Positions 49,939 to 58,238 of a DNA stretch of 64,000 nucleotides are shown piece by piece. Where the stretch lies: NCBI RefSeq assembly GCF_008929045.1, contig NZ_VFAH01000001.1, positions 1 to 64,000 of the forward strand, written 5' to 3'. This stretch comes from Noviherbaspirillum aerium. GTDB lineage: Bacteria; Pseudomonadota; Gammaproteobacteria; Burkholderiales; Burkholderiaceae_D. The notes under the pieces are model-generated. The model was not told the origin of the DNA and did no database searches. It was given only the letters and a program-made list of their open reading frames with translations. The position numbers were made by a program, and so were the translations under genes. Within the stretch, counting starts at the first letter, position 1; every line of letters begins with the position of its first letter.

Positions 49939-50047
49939 CATCCCCCGGCAGCCATGACGTGCCTTTGACGTTAATGAGGCAGGCCCTGGAATGCTGCGAA
50001 ATTGATAAAAGCAAGCACCTTTAAACAACGCGCAGCATCTTGCGCCA

Positions 50048-51370
50048 TTGCCCCTACAGTCCGTGTCGAAATCCATTCTTAAAAATGATTCCCTGGCCTT
50101 CAGCCTTCTGGGCGCCGCTCGCGCAGTGGCCAAGGTCAAGGCAGGAACCGCCCTGCCGCAGGCACTCGCCGCCATCTCCGGACAGCTCAATCCACCGCTG
50201 CAGGCGAGGGGCGCGATGCAGGATATCGCCTACCGCACGATGCGTCGCCTGGGCCAGGCCGAAGCATTGCTCGCCATCCTGGCTAGCAAGCCGCCCTCCC
50301 CCGCTGAATTGCACGGCCTGCTCTGCTGCTCCCTGGCCCTGATGCTGTATTCCGATGACGATGCGCCGTACGAAGACTTTACCGTGGTCGACCAGGCCGT
50401 CACCGCCGCCAGCGCCGACCCCGCCATTGCCCATGCGAAGGGCATGGTGAACGCGGTGCTGCGCCGTTTCCTGCGCGAGCGCGCCGTCCTGCTGCAACAG
50501 ATCGGCAGCCAGCCCGCCGCGAAATGGAATTATCCGAACTGGTGGATCGATACGGTACGGCAAGCCCATCCTTCCCAATGGGAAGCCATTCTCGGCGCAG
50601 GCAACAGCGCGCCGCCGCTGACGCTGCGGGTCAATCGCCGCAAGACCGGCCGGGACGCTTACCTGCAGCTGCTTGCCGCGCAAGGCATGGCCGCGAGCGC
50701 GCTCGGACCTTTCGCGGTTCGGCTGGAGCGTCCCGTGCCGGTGTCGCAGATTCCCGGCTTCGCGGAGGGCATGGTATCGGTGCAGGATGCGGCCGCCCAG
50801 CTCGCTGCGCCGTTGCTGGATGTGCAGGACGGCATGCGCGTGCTTGACGCCTGCGCGGCGCCGGGAGGCAAGACCGGACACTTGCTGGAACAGGCCGACA
50901 TCGACCTGCTCGCGCTCGACAGCGACGCCCTGCGCCTCAAGCGTATCGACGACAACCTGCAGCGCCTGCAGCTCAAGGCAATGCTGCGGCAAGGCGATGC
51001 CGCCGGCAGCCAATGGTGGGATGGCAAGCCATTCGACCGCATATTGGCCGATGTTCCCTGCACCGCCTCAGGCATCGTACGCCGCCACCCCGACATCCGC
51101 TGGCTGCGCCGCAAGGGCGACGCCTTGCAGCTGGCGACGCTGTCGGCGCGCATCCTGGACAATCTGTGGCGCATGCTGCGCCCCGACGGCAAGCTGCTGT
51201 TCGTGACCTGCTCGCTGTGGCCGCAGGAGTCGGAAATGCAGGCCGCGGCCTTTGCCAAGAGAAATGGCGCGTTGCGGCTGGAGGCGCCGGGACAGCTGCT
51301 CCCTGTTGCGCGGGAAGAGCAGGATCACGACGGCTTGTTCTATGCGCTATTCCAAAAGGGTGGCCTCTGA
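50048..51370 (+). CDS. rsmB: 16S rRNA (cytosine967-C5)-methyltransferase RsmB
   Basis: 440 aa. NusB-like N-terminal domain (residues ~15-150), then a SAM methyltransferase: LDACAAPGGKTGHLLEQ (motif I) and catalytic cysteines in ADVPCTASGIVRRHPD and FVTCSLWPQESE. No ATG precedes the NusB domain; TTG 50048 or GTG 50063 are possible starts without a clear ribosome site. Heads the rsmB-DUF4390-ntrY-ntrX set known in betaproteobacteria. Confidence 0.94.
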   Translation: MPLQSVSKSILKNDSLAFSLLGAARAVAKVKAGTALPQALAAISGQLNPPLQARGAMQDIAYRTMRRLGQAEALLAILASKPPSPAELHGLLCCSLALMLYSDDDAPYEDFTVVDQAVTAASADPAIAHAKGMVNAVLRRFLRERAVLLQQIGSQPAAKWNYPNWWIDTVRQAHPSQWEAILGAGNSAPPLTLRVNRRKTGRDAYLQLLAAQGMAASALGPFAVRLERPVPVSQIPGFAEGMVSVQDAAAQLAAPLLDVQDGMRVLDACAAPGGKTGHLLEQADIDLLALDSDALRLKRIDDNLQRLQLKAMLRQGDAAGSQWWDGKPFDRILADVPCTASGIVRRHPDIRWLRRKGDALQLATLSARILDNLWRMLRPDGKLLFVTCSLWPQESEMQAAAFAKRNGALRLEAPGQLLPVAREEQDHDGLFYALFQKGGL

Positions 51371-51614
51371 TAGTATCTTTGACAAGAAATGGTCTTCGCT
51401 GGAAGGATGCATGAATACAAACAATTGCAGCTTTGGCAGCCTTGGCAGCCTTGGCGGAACAGTTCAGGCGATCCGGGAACAGGCAGGCACGGTATCCGGT
51501 AAGGGATGCCGCCGACGCGGCAGTCTTCCGGCCGTCGTTGCTACAATGCCGGACCGGTCCTGATTGTGGCTGGCATGCATTTTCCTTTCCATTTCTGACT
51601 GCGGCACGATTCGA

Positions 51615-52193
51615 GTGACTCATCGCTTCTTCCGATTCCTGGCCGGCTGGTTCATCGCCACAATGCTGCTGTCGCCGTTTGCATTGTCTTCCGCACATGC
51701 GGCCGAAGGCGTCGACATCACCCGCGCCAGCCTCGAAAGCACCGAAGATGGCTACCGGCTGTCGCTGGGGTTTTCCTTCGAGCTGACCCGCAGCCTGGAG
51801 GATGCGGTGACCCGCGGCATTCCGCTGTATTTCACGACCGATGTCCAGCTCACGCGGCCGCGGTGGTACTGGTTTGATGAAAAAACCATCAATGCCTCCC
51901 AGACCATCCGCATCTCCTACAATGTACTGACGCACCAGTACCATGCCTCAATCAGCGGGCTGCTGCAGCAAAGCTTCAACACGCTCGATGATGCGCTGTC
52001 GCTGGTACGGCGACCCAGCCGCTGGATCATCGCCGAGAGGGGAGCGCTCAAACCAGGCGAGGTCTACCATGTCGCGGTCCGCATGGGTCTGGATGTGGCG
52101 CGCCTGCCCAAGCCGTTTCAGGTGCATGCGCTCAACAGTTCCGACTGGCGGTTTTCGTCCGACTGGCATCAGTTCACTTTCAAGGCTGAATAA
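51615..52193 (+). CDS. DUF4390 exported protein
   Basis: 192 aa from GTG 51615 (TTG 51564 is the longer option). A signal peptide (ends SSAHA) is followed by a beta-rich domain with EGVDITRASLESTEDGYRLS and LYFTTDVQLTRPRWYWFDEK, the DUF4390 hallmark. Always next to the NtrY-like kinase in this group, so a sensory accessory role is conceivable. Ends 2 bp before ntrY. Confidence 0.85.
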   Translation: MTHRFFRFLAGWFIATMLLSPFALSSAHAAEGVDITRASLESTEDGYRLSLGFSFELTRSLEDAVTRGIPLYFTTDVQLTRPRWYWFDEKTINASQTIRISYNVLTHQYHASISGLLQQSFNTLDDALSLVRRPSRWIIAERGALKPGEVYHVAVRMGLDVARLPKPFQVHALNSSDWRFSSDWHQFTFKAE

Positions 52194-52195
52194 GC

Positions 52196-54553
52196 GTGCA
52201 GCGTTTCCTTCGATATTTCCTGGTAGTCGGCGGCGCCATCGTCAGCATCCTGCTGTTCCTGCTCGCGTCCGCCTCCGAAAATTCGGCATTCTTCGATCGC
52301 CACTATCCGGAGCTGCTGGTACTCAACGGCGTCATCGCCGTGTCGCTGCTGGCTCTGGTGGCGCTGCTGCTGCTGCGTCTGTACAAGGGATACAAGCGGC
52401 GCGAATTCGGCTCCCGCCTCATGGCCCGCCTGGTGCTGCTGTTTGCGGTCATCGGCATCCTGCCCGGCGCGGTGATCTATACGGTGTCGGTGCAGTTCGT
52501 GTCGCGTTCCATCGAATCCTGGTTCGACGTGCGGGTGGAATCGGCGCTGGAAGCCGGCCTGACGCTGGGCCGCACCGCCCTCGATGCCTCGCTCACCGAC
52601 CTGCATGCCAAGGCGCGCAGCATGGCGCTGGAACTGTCCGAGATGACGGAAGCAACCCAGGTGACCCAATTGTCGAGACTGCGTGACCAAAGTCAAACGC
52701 AGGAAGCAACCATCGTCACCTCCAGCGGTCAAATCGTCGCGACTGTCGGCGGACGTCTCGGCGTCCTCATTCCGGACCTGCCCACTGCCGCGATGCTGCG
52801 CCAGGCGCGCATGACACGGGGCTATACCGCCATTGAAGGCGGTCCCGAGCTACACGAATCCACGGTCAAGGAAAATCAAAGCGGCAATGCACAACAACAG
52901 GACGCAACATCGAATGCTGCCAGCGCTGCCGGCGATCTGCGCTTACGCGTGGTAGTCGCCCTGCCTTCCGCCGGCGACGGCCTGAGCCTGCAGTCGGAAT
53001 CGCGCTACCTGCAATTGCTGCAACCCGCGCCTTCGCACCTGGCAACCAATGCCGAAGCCCTGCGCGCGGCCTACAGCGAATACCAGGAGCGCTCGCTTGC
53101 CCGAACCGGCCTGCGCAAGATTTATATCGTCACGCTGACACTCACCCTGCTTCTCGCCATCTTCGGCGCTATCGCGGCAGCCTTCCTTATCGCCGGCGAC
53201 CTTGCCCAGCCCTTGCTGGTTCTGGCCGAAGGCACCAAGGCGGTTGCCGAAGGCAATCTGTCGCCGCGTCCCATCGTGGCCACCTCCGATGAACTCGGGA
53301 CCCTGACGCAATCGTTCAATACGATGACGCGCCAGCTGTCGGAAGCGCGCGCATCGGTCGAGCGCAATCGCGCGGCGCTGGAGAACGCGAAGGCCTACCT
53401 GGAGTCGGTACTGGCCAACATGTCGGCGGGCGTGATGGTGCTCGACGGACAATTCAGGCTCGTCACCTGCAACGAGTCGGTCGAACGCATCCTGCACCAG
53501 GATTTCAATGCGCATATCGGCAAGCCGCTGTCGGCGATAGATGGTCTCGAACCCATGGCCAATGCGATTACCAAGGCATTCTCGGAGCGGCGCGCCCAGT
53601 TGGCGGGGGCCGCCGAACATGACGGCGAACTGCATTGGCAAAAACAGATCGAAGTGCCGCGCCGCACCGGCACCTCGGAAGCGGACAACGACATCACGCT
53701 GCTGGCACGCGGCTCCTACCTGCCGATTACCGGCGGCAAGGGTTATATCGTCGTCTTTGACGACATCTCGGAAGTGATCTCCGCACAGCGCTCGATTGCC
53801 TGGGGTGAGGTCGCGCGCCGCCTGGCGCATGAAATCAAGAATCCGCTGACGCCGATCCAGCTTTCGGCCGAGCGCCTGCAGATGAAACTCGAGTCCAAGC
53901 TTGCCGAAACCGATGCCGCGATGCTGACGAGAAGCACCGCCACCATCGTCAACCAGGTTTCGGCCATGAAACGCATGGTCGACGACTTCCGGGATTATGC
54001 CAAGACGCCGCCGGCCGTGCTGTCGCCGCTCAACCTGAATGCACTGGTCGAGGAAATTCTGCATCTTTACATGAATGGCGATGAACGCGATGTGATCCAC
54101 GCTTCGCTGGCGTCCGACTTGCCGAACGTCATGGGCGACGAGACCCAGTTGCGCCAGATCATTCACAACCTGCTGCAGAATGCGCAGGATGCCATCGCCG
54201 ATCGCGGACCAACGTCCGAGCCCGCGCGCATCGAAGTCGTCACCGAAACCGTTCACTATGAAGGGTCGGATGGCGGCTCGCAAATGGCGGTACGCATATC
54301 GGTTACCGATAACGGCCCCGGTTTTTCCGCGAAGATCATTTCGCGCGCTTTCGAACCGTACGTAACCTCCAAGGCACGCGGCACCGGACTCGGCCTGGCG
54401 ATGGTGAAGAAGATCGTCGATGAACACGGCGGAAAAATTGACATCAAAAACCGAACAAGCGGAAATGGTGCAAAAGTGTCAATTTTGCTGTTAAAGTTAG
54501 CCCCGAGTTCAGACGGTGTTATTGCAAGCTTGCAGGCTGGAACGGCAGCATGA
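52196..54553 (+). CDS. ntrY: NtrY-like membrane sensor histidine kinase
   Basis: 785 aa, GTG start. Three N-terminal helices, a periplasmic region (~100-310), a further helix, HAMP (AEGNLSPRPIVATSDELGTL), PAS (MVLDGQFRLVTCNESVERIL), the HisKA dimer with His545 in HEIKNPLTPIQLSAERLQ, and HATPase boxes (QIIHNLLQNAQDAI; DNGPGF; GTGLGLAMVKKIVDEHGG). Signals to the response regulator 54 bp downstream. Confidence 0.93.
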   Translation: MQRFLRYFLVVGGAIVSILLFLLASASENSAFFDRHYPELLVLNGVIAVSLLALVALLLLRLYKGYKRREFGSRLMARLVLLFAVIGILPGAVIYTVSVQFVSRSIESWFDVRVESALEAGLTLGRTALDASLTDLHAKARSMALELSEMTEATQVTQLSRLRDQSQTQEATIVTSSGQIVATVGGRLGVLIPDLPTAAMLRQARMTRGYTAIEGGPELHESTVKENQSGNAQQQDATSNAASAAGDLRLRVVVALPSAGDGLSLQSESRYLQLLQPAPSHLATNAEALRAAYSEYQERSLARTGLRKIYIVTLTLTLLLAIFGAIAAAFLIAGDLAQPLLVLAEGTKAVAEGNLSPRPIVATSDELGTLTQSFNTMTRQLSEARASVERNRAALENAKAYLESVLANMSAGVMVLDGQFRLVTCNESVERILHQDFNAHIGKPLSAIDGLEPMANAITKAFSERRAQLAGAAEHDGELHWQKQIEVPRRTGTSEADNDITLLARGSYLPITGGKGYIVVFDDISEVISAQRSIAWGEVARRLAHEIKNPLTPIQLSAERLQMKLESKLAETDAAMLTRSTATIVNQVSAMKRMVDDFRDYAKTPPAVLSPLNLNALVEEILHLYMNGDERDVIHASLASDLPNVMGDETQLRQIIHNLLQNAQDAIADRGPTSEPARIEVVTETVHYEGSDGGSQMAVRISVTDNGPGFSAKIISRAFEPYVTSKARGTGLGLAMVKKIVDEHGGKIDIKNRTSGNGAKVSILLLKLAPSSDGVIASLQAGTAA

Positions 54554-54607
54554 GTCGCCATGCGGGCCACAATACTCGGCGACAATGTAAGTAGATAAGG
54601 TAAGCAT

Positions 54608-55330
54608 ATGGCAAATATTCTGGTGGTCGATGATGAAATGGGCATCCGGGAATTGCTCTCGGAAATCCTTGGCGACGAAGGTCATGTCGTCACTACGGCA
54701 GAAAACGCGCAGCAGGCGCGCGAAGCACGGGCGCAGGCAACCCCGGATCTGGTCCTGCTCGATATCTGGATGCCTGATACGGACGGCGTGACTTTGCTCA
54801 AGGAATGGCAGCGTGACGGCATGCTGACCATGCCCGTCATCATGATGTCGGGGCACGCCACAATTGATACTGCCGTTGAGGCAACGCGGATAGGCGCTCT
54901 GAATTTTCTTGAGAAGCCCATCGCTTTGCAAAAATTACTGAAAGCGGTACAACAAGGGCTGACACGCACCCCGGAAACCATCCGGCCCGCCGCACCGGTC
55001 TACCAGCCGCGGCCGGTATTGGCGCCGACGGAAGAAGTTGCGGTAGTGACACCCTATGCGCAAGCCATGTCCGCAGGCGTCGCCACCGCCGCGCCCCTGG
55101 CCCAGCCTGCGCCGCCGGTGGAAACACCGCTATTCGGCGTCTCGTTCGACATGCCGCTGCGCGAAGCCCGCGACGCATTCGAGCGCGCCTACTTCGAGCA
55201 CCATCTGGTTCGCGAAGGCGGCAGCATGACCCGTGTTGCAGAAAAGACAGGCCTGGAACGTACCCATCTTTACCGCAAGCTCAAGCAGCTGGGTGTCGAA
55301 CCGAGCAAGGCGGCAAGAAAAGGACAATAA
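54608..55330 (+). CDS. NtrX-like response regulator lacking the AAA+ domain
   Basis: 240 aa. A complete receiver (acidic pair Asp8/Asp9, phosphoacceptor Asp52 in LLDIWMPDTDG, Lys103 in FLEKPI), a ~70-residue Pro/Ala linker, then a Fis-type HTH (REARDAFERAYFEHHLVREG; SMTRVAEKTGLERTHLYRKL). True NtrX proteins carry a sigma-54 ATPase domain between these parts; here it is absent and cannot be found elsewhere. It would bind DNA but not open sigma-54 promoters. Confidence 0.92.
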   Translation: MANILVVDDEMGIRELLSEILGDEGHVVTTAENAQQAREARAQATPDLVLLDIWMPDTDGVTLLKEWQRDGMLTMPVIMMSGHATIDTAVEATRIGALNFLEKPIALQKLLKAVQQGLTRTPETIRPAAPVYQPRPVLAPTEEVAVVTPYAQAMSAGVATAAPLAQPAPPVETPLFGVSFDMPLREARDAFERAYFEHHLVREGGSMTRVAEKTGLERTHLYRKLKQLGVEPSKAARKGQ

Positions 55331-55333
55331 AGG

Positions 55334-55693
55334 GTGATTGCCACTACCCTTGTCACCGGATCGACACCCGCCCGGCGTGAAGCCGCCATCGCGCAGGCAC
55401 TCGACAACTCGTCCGATGTTGCGGTCATTCTTGAAGGGCTTCCGGACGGCTTGCAGCCGCTCGAAGACCTCCGCCACCTATCCGGTCTGCAGGTCGCCCG
55501 GATCGCGCCGGGCTGCCTTTGCTGCACCGGCAACCTCACCATGCGTGTCACCCTCAATCGCATGCTGCGTCGCCACCCTGGCCGGCTATATATCGGACTG
55601 TCGACCGCCGATCACCTCGCCCGGATCCGCGAGTTCCTGGAGCAGCCGCCTTATTCGTCGCTCATGGTGTTGACCCACGACATGACTGCATGA
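55334..55693 (+). CDS. Small CobW/G3E-like protein without a Walker A motif
   Basis: 119 aa, GTG start 3 bp after the preceding stop. IATTLVTGSTPARREAAIAQ occupies the place of the G3E P-loop but lacks the GxxGxGKT sequence, while the metal-binding motif GCLCCTGNL (Cys61, Cys63, Cys64) of CobW/ZNG1 proteins is intact. It ends where CobW proteins would continue. It may bind zinc without GTP. No frameshift is evident, so it looks like a real short form. Confidence 0.65.
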   Translation: MIATTLVTGSTPARREAAIAQALDNSSDVAVILEGLPDGLQPLEDLRHLSGLQVARIAPGCLCCTGNLTMRVTLNRMLRRHPGRLYIGLSTADHLARIREFLEQPPYSSLMVLTHDMTA

Positions 55694-55775
55694 AAATCTT
55701 ACCTGCACCAGCACCGCGAAATTTACCGATCTCACGTCTGGCGCAAACTCCTTGATGGGATGGCTTGAAAAGAAG

Positions 55776-55793
55776 TGGGGTGGCCCCATTTTT
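55776..55793 (+). terminator. Short intrinsic terminator
   Basis: TGGGG-TGG-CCCCA followed by T5, in the gap between the CobW-like gene and the DUF3567 gene. The five-bp stem makes this tentative. Confidence 0.5.
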
Positions 55794-55845
55794 GCATCGT
55801 AGGGTACTGGGTCACCAGAATAATTCCCCTAACAAGGAGCGCAAC

Positions 55846-56103
55846 ATGAACTTAATCTACAACAGCGAGCAGTATAGCGTCGTGGAGTTTGGTGCTGACG
55901 ACGGCCGGGAGGCCTTGCGCTTTGGCGGATATGAGATTATGGACAAATCCGGCAAACGCGAGATCTTCATCGGCGGAACGCTGGCAAGATCATTCCGCGA
56001 AGAAGTGGAAAACCTTATTGCAACCGAACCGAGCGTTGAAGAAATCGACGACTTCCTCGGTAAATACGATGAACTGATGCGTCAACCTGTGACCCTGCAT
56101 TAA
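55846..56103 (+). CDS. DUF3567 protein
   Basis: 85 aa. MNLIYNSEQYSVVEFGADDG and GGYEIMDKSGKREIFIGG define DUF3567, a small cytoplasmic family confined mainly to Burkholderiales. AAGGAG precedes the ATG. An upstream in-frame ATG at 55765 overlaps the terminator and is not used. Confidence 0.92.
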   Translation: MNLIYNSEQYSVVEFGADDGREALRFGGYEIMDKSGKREIFIGGTLARSFREEVENLIATEPSVEEIDDFLGKYDELMRQPVTLH

Positions 56104-56111
56104 GCAGGACG

Positions 56112-56150
56112 ATGGCATGCCATGAAATGCTCGCATTCATGGCATGCCAT
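56112..56150. repeat. Perfect 15-bp inverted repeat after the DUF3567 gene
   Basis: ATGGCATGCCATGAA and its complement TTCATGGCATGCCAT flank a 9-nt loop; the first 12 bases are themselves self-complementary. There is no T-run. Lies 8 bp after the stop and 207 bp before the LysR gene. Confidence 0.7.
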
Positions 56151-56356
56151 TGACATCACGGATGCCAAGGCCATTGTCATGGATAGGCATCATCACCTGT
56201 CGTTGATCCGATCTCTACCCTGTGCCTGAATGCTGCCGTATGGCATGATGACGGCATTGCAAACGACACCCTTCCAGATCAAGACCTGCCCTACCGCACA
56301 TTCTGCGGTGCGGCTTTCTGTTGCCTGATCGATGGGGCGTCATTTTTGAGTCGGGA

Positions 56357-57259
56357 ATGGATCAGCTCAGCGAATTGAAGGCATTCTGTCGCGTGGTGGA
56401 AGCCGGCAGCTTCTCGGCTGCGGCAGCGGCGGTCAATGTGTCGCATACGGTGGTGTCGAGACAAGTACGGCAACTGGAAAACCGGCTGGGCGTGCAGCTG
56501 CTCAACCGCACCACGCGCAAGCTTGCATTGACCGAACCAGGACGCAGCTATTATGAGCGCGCGCGCCGCATCCTGGACGATCTGCAGGATGCCGACCTGG
56601 CCATGGCGCAGCACCATTCCACGCCCGCCGGGCGACTGCGGATCAACGCACCCATGGCATTCGGCACACTCGATCTCGCCCTGTGGCTGCCGCGCTTCCT
56701 GGATCGCTATCCCGAGCTTCAGGTTGAACTTGTCTGCAACGACCGCCATGTCGATCTCATTGAAGACGGCTTCGATGTAGGCCTTCGGCTGGCCCGCGAC
56801 ATGCCTGATTCCACGCTGGTTGCCAGAAAGCTGGCGACCATGACGACCCTGCTGGTCGCGTCGCCCTCGTACCTGCAGCGGCACGGGACGCCTGTGGTTC
56901 CCGCCGATCTCGCACGGCATAACTGCCTGACCTACACTATCGTACCGCGGCCCCAGGAATGGACATTCGTCATGCCCGATGGCGACCTGCACAGCGTCAC
57001 CGTGCGTGGCAGCCTGCAGGCAAACACCGGCGTGGCGCTGCGGCAGGCGGCTCTGGGCGGCATAGGGATTGCGACCACCGCTTCTTTCATTGTGCAGAAC
57101 GATCTTGCGCAGGAAAGCCTGATACCGGTGCTGCCCGGCTATCCGATGCGATCGCGCAGCCTTTATGCGGTCTACCCGCAAAGCCATCATCTGCCTGCCA
57201 AGGTACGGGCATTCGTCGAATTTGCTGCCGATATCTATCGCCAGCCCGCCTGGAGTTAA
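56357..57259 (+). CDS. LysR-family transcriptional regulator
   Basis: 300 aa. HTH at residues 4-63 (ELKAFCRVVEAGSFSAAAAA, LENRLGVQLLNRTTRKLALT) and the periplasmic-binding-like effector domain (RLRINAPMAFGTLDLALWLP). The NRTTRKLALTEPG and IEDGFDVGLRLA motifs mark the CrgA/DmlR-like subgroup. Start at ATG 56357. Confidence 0.92.
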   Translation: MDQLSELKAFCRVVEAGSFSAAAAAVNVSHTVVSRQVRQLENRLGVQLLNRTTRKLALTEPGRSYYERARRILDDLQDADLAMAQHHSTPAGRLRINAPMAFGTLDLALWLPRFLDRYPELQVELVCNDRHVDLIEDGFDVGLRLARDMPDSTLVARKLATMTTLLVASPSYLQRHGTPVVPADLARHNCLTYTIVPRPQEWTFVMPDGDLHSVTVRGSLQANTGVALRQAALGGIGIATTASFIVQNDLAQESLIPVLPGYPMRSRSLYAVYPQSHHLPAKVRAFVEFAADIYRQPAWS

Positions 57260-57270
57260 CTCGTCTACAC

Positions 57271-57948
57271 ATGTTCGCCAATTCCAGCCCCATCAGCAGT
57301 GCGCAAACCGCCATACACGAGCAACTGCTTGGGCTCGTCGACAGGCATGCGCGAACACAGTTTCTCAAGCCCATCCTCAACTACAATCGTGAGGCCTTCG
57401 AGCTTAGTCTTTCAGCCTGGAAGGAGGCCGGCGAAGCACCGCTCATACTTGATGCTGGATGCGGAGTCGGCCTTTCGACGCTGCACCTGGCGGCTCGCTA
57501 TCCTGACCATTTCGTGATCGGCGTCGATCAATCGGCCGACCGGCTTGCGCGCATGACCGCATGGCAGGGCGACATGCCCTCCAACCAAATCCGGGTGCGC
57601 GCCGATCTCATCGACTACTGGCGCCTGATGGTCATGTCAGGCGTACGACCTGCTCGGCACTATATTCTCTACCCCAATCCCTGGCCGAAGATCGGGCATA
57701 TTGCCCGGCGCTGGCATGGCCACGCGGTGTTTCCCGCAGTGGCGGCGCTCGGCGGCGAGCTGGAATGCCGAAGCAACTGGCGAATCTATATCGAGGAATT
57801 CGCCGCCGCACTCAATCGACTGACAGGGTATTCGATTGCCTGCGAAGCTTTCGAACCACAGCATCCGATTACACCATTCGAGCAAAAATACCTGATGTCC
57901 GGACACCGCTTATGGCGTTGCCGCGCATCGATTCCTTCGACGACGTGA
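57271..57948 (+). CDS. TrmB-like SAM-dependent methyltransferase
   Basis: 225 aa. Motif I is LILDAGCGVGLSTLHLAARYP and the catalytic loop is YPNPWPKIGH, close to the FPDPWPKKRH of tRNA (guanine-N7) methyltransferase TrmB. The N-terminal half resembles the conserved TrmB core, but the basic KKRH tail of the loop is reduced to KIGH, so it may be a paralogue with another substrate. Starts 11 bp after the LysR stop. Confidence 0.78.
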   Translation: MFANSSPISSAQTAIHEQLLGLVDRHARTQFLKPILNYNREAFELSLSAWKEAGEAPLILDAGCGVGLSTLHLAARYPDHFVIGVDQSADRLARMTAWQGDMPSNQIRVRADLIDYWRLMVMSGVRPARHYILYPNPWPKIGHIARRWHGHAVFPAVAALGGELECRSNWRIYIEEFAAALNRLTGYSIACEAFEPQHPITPFEQKYLMSGHRLWRCRASIPSTT

Positions 57949-58238
57949 TGTCGTCGACTACGCACCGAAAGGGAGGATCAAGCTCTTTTAACATTGCTTT
58001 GACAGAAAGCAAACGGGTATCCGGTTCTGTGGAAATCCCCTATTTATGGCATTGTTCGGCCTGGTAAAAGGCGCTAAGCTCGACCGATAAAAGCTTTATA
58101 GACTCTTTGCCAACGACAATCGTCGAGGCCTTCCCTGAAATTGTTTGCTGCGCGGCTGCACGCGAGCGTGCATGACGTGTAAAACGTTTCTGCGCTGGTC
58201 AGACGCCTCGACAAGCATCGACAAGAAGGTATTGTGAA

